Source: G020353115 sp964389685
Lineage (GTDB): Bacteria > Bacteroidota > Bacteroidia > Bacteroidales > VadinHA17
Length of the DNA: 64,000 nt
Direction of reading: 5' to 3'
Assembly: GCA_964389685.1 (NCBI GenBank)
Contig: CAYMFM010000001.1
Location: 62,001 to 126,000 of the forward strand
The notes beneath the pieces are model-generated. The model did no database searches. It was not told the DNA's origin and saw only the letters and a list, made by a program, of their open reading frames with translations. Shown here piece by piece: positions 62,368 through 64,000 of the stretch. The translations under genes were made by a program, and so were the position numbers. Each line of letters begins with the position of its first letter. Positions within the stretch are counted from its first letter, which is position 1.

Positions 62368-63129
62368 TTAAAATCCAATGGCATTCCCACCATCTACCGG
62401 CAATTGAACACCGGTTATAAATGCCGAAGCATCAGAAGCAAGAAATACAACCGCATAACCGATCTCTTCCGGTGTGCCAAACCGTCTCAGGGGTGTACGC
62501 TCCAGGATCTTTTTTTCTTTTTCCGGAAATCGTTTGATCGCCTCTTCATGCATGGGCGTGACGATGAAACCGGGTGCAATGGCGTTAACCCTGACGCCCG
62601 AAGGGGAAAGATCAGTTGCCAGGGAACGGGTCAAGCCAAGAAGTCCTGATTTTGATGCAGCATAGGGCGCCACGTCCTGTAATCCATAAATGGCAGCCAG
62701 GGAGGTGATCATGATGATTGACCCCCTGTTTCGCTGAACCATGAACGTTGCAACCTCACGGGTTAACGAAAAAACACCGGACAGATTTGTGTTCATAATA
62801 GACTGGAAATCAGTGTCTGATACCTCAAAAGGGGATTTTACATCGTTGATGCCTGCGTTGTTCACCAGAATATCGATCGATCCGTGTCTTGATTCTATGA
62901 AGCGGACGAAATCGGGGATAGCATCTAATTCCGTGATGTCATGAATGACATAGCTGGACCGTTCACCCAGCTCTATAGTTGCATTTTTAAGCACCTCTTC
63001 TCTTCTGCCGGTAATGACCACCGATGCCCCGGCATTAACCAGGCATTTCGAGATACCAAATCCAATTCCGGTTCCTCCACCGGTAACCAAGGCCAGCTTT
63101 CCTGTTAGTTCGAATGGGTTTCCTGACAT
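62368..63129 (-). CDS. SDR-family oxidoreductase (FabG / gluconate-dehydrogenase-like)
   Basis: 253 residues. Classical short-chain dehydrogenase: TGGGTGIGFGI cofactor motif, NNAG, catalytic Ser in MITSLAA and Tyr-Lys in YAASK, C-terminal PVDGGNAIGF. Substrate not determinable from sequence; relatives include 3-oxoacyl-ACP reductases and sugar-acid dehydrogenases. No pathway neighbours on its strand, so function stays open. Confidence 0.9.
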   Translation of the reverse strand: MSGNPFELTGKLALVTGGGTGIGFGISKCLVNAGASVVITGRREEVLKNATIELGERSSYVIHDITELDAIPDFVRFIESRHGSIDILVNNAGINDVKSPFEVSDTDFQSIMNTNLSGVFSLTREVATFMVQRNRGSIIMITSLAAIYGLQDVAPYAASKSGLLGLTRSLATDLSPSGVRVNAIAPGFIVTPMHEEAIKRFPEKEKKILERTPLRRFGTPEEIGYAVVFLASDASAFITGVQLPVDGGNAIGF

Positions 63130-63145
63130 GATAATGATTTGTTAA

Positions 63146-63153
63146 CAAAAATA
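63146..63153 (-). promoter_or_regulatory. -7 element for the SDR gene
   Basis: Minus strand reads TATTTTTG, matching TAnnTTTG, 17 bases before the ATG; a TTGG-like -33 lies about 21 bp upstream. Confidence 0.4.
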
Positions 63154-63376
63154 TTGATCTGGTTAAAAAAATATCCAATAACCAATCGCAGTGTTTAAAT
63201 GTACACTATATCTTCATGAATTCATATCAAAGAAGGGTGAACTCATCTACAAATTCAATGAATTCGTCAATGATATTGCAATTTCAAGAAAATAGTAACG
63301 ATTTTTTCATAGTAAGGAGCAACCTTTTTGGTGAATTATACATCATTGAACTGAGGGGTTAGTGTTGAAATGAGCA

Positions 63377-63421
63377 AAATTTGCAAGCCGGAATGTGAGC
63401 ATTTCTCCGGCTTGCAAATTT
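63377..63421. repeat. Perfect 16-bp inverted repeat with 13-nt spacer before the winged-helix gene
   Basis: Arms AAATTTGCAAGCCGGA (63377-63392) and its exact complement (63406-63421). It ends 22 bp before the Shine-Dalgarno. As DNA it is a large dyad suited to a dimeric regulator; as RNA a very stable hairpin in the leader. A short T-run follows 10 bases later, so an attenuator is possible. Confidence 0.8.
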
Positions 63422-63442
63422 GATCGCAATTTTTTATTAGAA

Positions 63443-63450
63443 AAGGAGGA
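63443..63450 (+). promoter_or_regulatory. Strong Shine-Dalgarno for the small winged-helix gene
   Basis: AAGGAGGA seven bases before the ATG at 63458. It fixes the start there rather than at the upstream in-frame ATG at 63395, which lies inside the inverted repeat. Confidence 0.8.
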
Positions 63451-63457
63451 TATTTTT

Positions 63458-63685
63458 ATGGAAGAAAAGAAACAAATAAGACTGGATGAGATCAATAATC
63501 CTACCAAGCAGGAAATTATTAAAATACTGCAGGAAAATGATCTTTGTTCATTGGGTCAGATCATTAAGAGGCTATCCATATCTTACTCTGCAGGATTGAA
63601 GTACATTCTGGAGTTGAAAAAAGATGGGATTATCGATAATAACCTGATGCCTCCCTATTTTAATCTGGCCAGCAAGGTGCTCTGA
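63458..63685 (+). CDS. Small winged-helix DNA-binding-like protein
   Basis: 75 residues. The core NPTKQEIIKILQENDLCSL / QIIKRLSISYSAGLKYILELKKDGII (in two parts) has the helix-turn-helix-wing rhythm of ArsR/MarR-like domains, with little else attached. No metal-binding motif is visible. It is probably a transcription factor or a small DNA-binding accessory protein. The large inverted repeat upstream would suit autoregulation. Isolated single gene closed by its own terminator. Confidence 0.7.
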   Translation: MEEKKQIRLDEINNPTKQEIIKILQENDLCSLGQIIKRLSISYSAGLKYILELKKDGIIDNNLMPPYFNLASKVL

Positions 63686-63717
63686 TCCTTCTGTTTAGAA
63701 GGTCTATATAAAAAGAG

Positions 63718-63753
63718 CCCTGGAGTTTATATAACTTCAGGGTTATTTTTTTT
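63718..63753 (+). terminator. Rho-independent terminator after the winged-helix gene
   Basis: CCCTGGAGTT and AACTTCAGGG pair (one G-U) around TATAT, followed by a T-rich tract. A smaller hairpin (CCTTCT/AGAAGG, 63687-63702) precedes it. Confidence 0.85.
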
Positions 63754-63795
63754 AAATAGGATTAATAGTCTAAAGAATAAGTAGAGTATTATTGT

Positions 63796-63825
63796 TTTGA
63801 GATATCAGATTCTTGTGTATCTTAG
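63796..63825 (+). promoter_or_regulatory. Promoter for the DUF4177 gene
   Basis: TTTG at 63796-63799 and TATCTTAG at 63818-63825 (one mismatch to TAnnTTTG), 18 bp apart. Confidence 0.4.
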
Positions 63826-63852
63826 TTCTTAGGAATAAAAATTTCAGAAAAT

Positions 63853-64000
63853 ATGTTTGATTACAAGTTCATTACCATCAAGGCAACTTCATTTAAACAC
63901 AAACCAAAAGAAGACTACCACAAGTTGATAGAAGAGCATGCCAGGAGCGGATGGCGTTTTGTACAAATCTTTGCACCCGGCACTTTTGGTTATGGTAATC
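63853..64000 (+). CDS. DUF4177 family protein (5' part; runs off the window)
   Basis: 49 codons visible from ATG 63853, open to the window edge. FDYKFITIKAT near the start, EEHARSGWRFVQIFAPGTFGYG after it: the small alpha/beta pattern of DUF4177, whose function is unknown. Family members are about 60-100 residues, so perhaps half is present. Confidence 0.75.
   Translation, partial: MFDYKFITIKATSFKHKPKEDYHKLIEEHARSGWRFVQIFAPGTFGYGN

Larger units (their letters stand above)
63130..63457. other. 328-bp intergenic region between the SDR gene and the winged-helix gene
   Basis: AT-rich. It holds the divergent SDR promoter (63146-63153), a perfect 16-bp inverted repeat (63377-63421), and the Shine-Dalgarno of the small downstream gene. 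The middle (63180-63370) shows no recognisable gene or RNA. Confidence 0.6.

Noticed and set aside
1..64000. tRNA genes, CRISPR arrays, insertion sequences or prophage
   Set aside because: Intergenic gaps were read for cloverleaf T-loop sequences, regular repeats and transposase motifs; none was seen.

Overview
The window looks like a chromosome segment of a Bacteroidota bacterium (class Bacteroidia, genus not determinable). Support comes from type IX secretion/gliding genes (porW/sprE, porX, gldH), a CCDC81-type HU protein carrying a SPOR domain, TonB-receptor/lipoprotein pairs, many upstream regions with the Bacteroidota -7 motif TAnnTTTG, and mostly absent Shine-Dalgarno sequences. I see no tRNA, rRNA, CRISPR array, insertion sequence or phage block; coding density is high.

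Layout. 1-8682 (minus) is a surface-polysaccharide operon. Four genes (tviB-like, wbpB-, wbpD- and wbpE-like) make a UDP-diacetamido-uronic acid; galE and rmlB follow, then a 5'-truncated gene and a caspase-fold protein that has lost both catalytic residues. 8831-17142 holds a HU/SPOR protein, metG, yraN, a DUF502 membrane protein, and a minus-strand group pgk - WD40 protein - lipoprotein - LuxE-like protein. 17351-22790 is a plus-strand run: holB, ricT, gldH, trmB, an alkyltransferase-like gene, mrp and a NifU-domain gene, closed by a terminator. 22928-30255 carries porW, porX, tsaE, ald and waaA. 30322-34817 is a TonB-dependent receptor with a repeat-built lipoprotein partner. 35187-37796 is a B12-dependent ribonucleotide reductase. 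37856-43638 (minus) is the threonine-to-glycine pair tdh-kbl followed by acsA, an acyl carrier protein and a second Kbl-like alpha-oxoamine synthase.

The most unusual part is 45522-61161, a plus-strand transport operon of seven genes: ABC ATPase, giant ABC permease with a peptidase-like and a golvesin-like domain, TolC-type channel, membrane-fusion protein, RND pump, a 1571-residue RND-ABC fusion, and a small ABC permease with no ATPase of its own. In the fusion, the ABC nucleotide-binding domain appears to be split by a block of about four membrane helices placed between its first beta strand and Walker A. This suggests one envelope complex that combines proton-driven RND transport with ATP-driven ABC transport.

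61328-64000 ends the window with a periplasmic amidase, an SDR oxidoreductase, a small winged-helix protein preceded by a perfect 16-bp inverted repeat and a strong Shine-Dalgarno, and the start of a DUF4177 protein. All family assignments come from reading motifs; no database search was run.
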